A stretch of 64,000 bases of DNA from Paulownia fortunei. Taxonomy: Eukaryota; Streptophyta; Magnoliopsida; Lamiales; Paulowniaceae. The notes under the pieces are model-generated. The model had not been told where the DNA came from. It made no database searches and saw only the letters and a list, made by a program, of their open reading frames with translations. The position numbers were made by a program, and so were the translations under genes. Shown in pieces: positions 63,726 to 64,000 of this stretch (position 1 is its first letter; every line of letters begins with the position of its first letter). The DNA is taken from NCBI GenBank assembly GCA_019321725.1, contig CM033124.1, positions 10,974,001-11,038,000 of the forward strand. The letters run 5' to 3'.

Positions 63726-64000
63726 CTTAAAAAATAAAAAAATAAAATTTAAAGAAAAATCTTTATGGACATGGTGACAATCATATGAAGAGAAAACTAA
63801 TAAATTAATAAAATTACTTAAAAAATAAAAAAATAAAATTTAAAGAAAAATCTTTATGGACATGGTGACAATCATATGAAGAGAAAACTAATAAATTAAT
63901 AAAATTACTTAAAAAATAAAAAAATAAAATTTAAAGAAAAATCTTTATGGACATGGTGACAATCATATGAAGAGAAAACTAATAAATTAATAAAATTACT
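63726..64000. repeat. 91-bp tandem repeat, three copies, cut by the window edge
   Basis: The word ctttatggacatggtgacaa recurs at 63761, 63852 and 63943, exactly 91 bp apart. The copies look identical to the eye. The array continues beyond position 64000, so its true size is unknown. Confidence 0.95.

Overview
This is a window of eudicot plant nuclear DNA. It is strongly AT-rich, and its genes have plant-type introns (GT/AG) and plant-only families. Only two host genes look intact. A DUF604 (fringe-like) glycosyltransferase runs leftward (about 11.05-15.94 kb, three exons). A clade-A protein phosphatase 2C, a PP2CA/AHG3 orthologue by sequence, runs rightward (60.06-61.66 kb, four exons). From memory, the Arabidopsis PP2CA gene (AT3G11410) sits beside a DUF604 gene (AT3G11420). 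The two genes here are therefore probably a conserved neighbour pair pushed about 44 kb apart by transposons.

Left arm (1-11 kb): a decayed LTR-retrotransposon piece (about 1-1500), TA-rich simple repeats, the 5' end of a Ty1/copia element on the minus strand (2.8-3.7 kb), and a 684-bp Mutator-type MITE with a perfect 10-bp target duplication (4806-5489). The rest is AT-rich DNA in which I see no gene.

Middle (16.3-58.3 kb), almost all mobile DNA in order: a minus-strand Ty3/gypsy Tat-type relic (18.76-25.28 kb) whose interior holds a copia LTR plus primer site and leader (about 19.16-22.94 kb). That copia LTR carries a 977-bp hAT element (21114-22090) with what looks like a captured host first exon. 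Next come a full-length hAT element (27410-32132) with a dead transposase and a tandem array, a near-complete Tat element with two LTRs (34035-47232), a SINE (47755-48074), a second hAT element (48123-51390), a hAT-like fragment (53.04-53.63 kb), and a Tat LTR end with primer site (about 55.7-56.07 kb). The 34-47 kb Tat element has gag, pol with the extra archaeal-type RNase H, an antisense plant-mobile-domain gene, and a fragment of a host aldo-keto reductase. All transposon proteins seen are broken by stops or frameshifts.

Right arm (58.3-64 kb): two ACGT/ABRE-bearing GC-richer blocks upstream of the PP2C fit an ABA-responsive promoter. After the gene comes AT-rich DNA, ending in a 91-bp tandem repeat cut by the window edge.

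I found no convincing undescribed biological system. The most informative points are the inferred microsynteny, the two host-gene captures, the antisense plant-mobile-domain gene, and precise element boundaries with target duplications. All comparisons to known families are from memory; no search was run.
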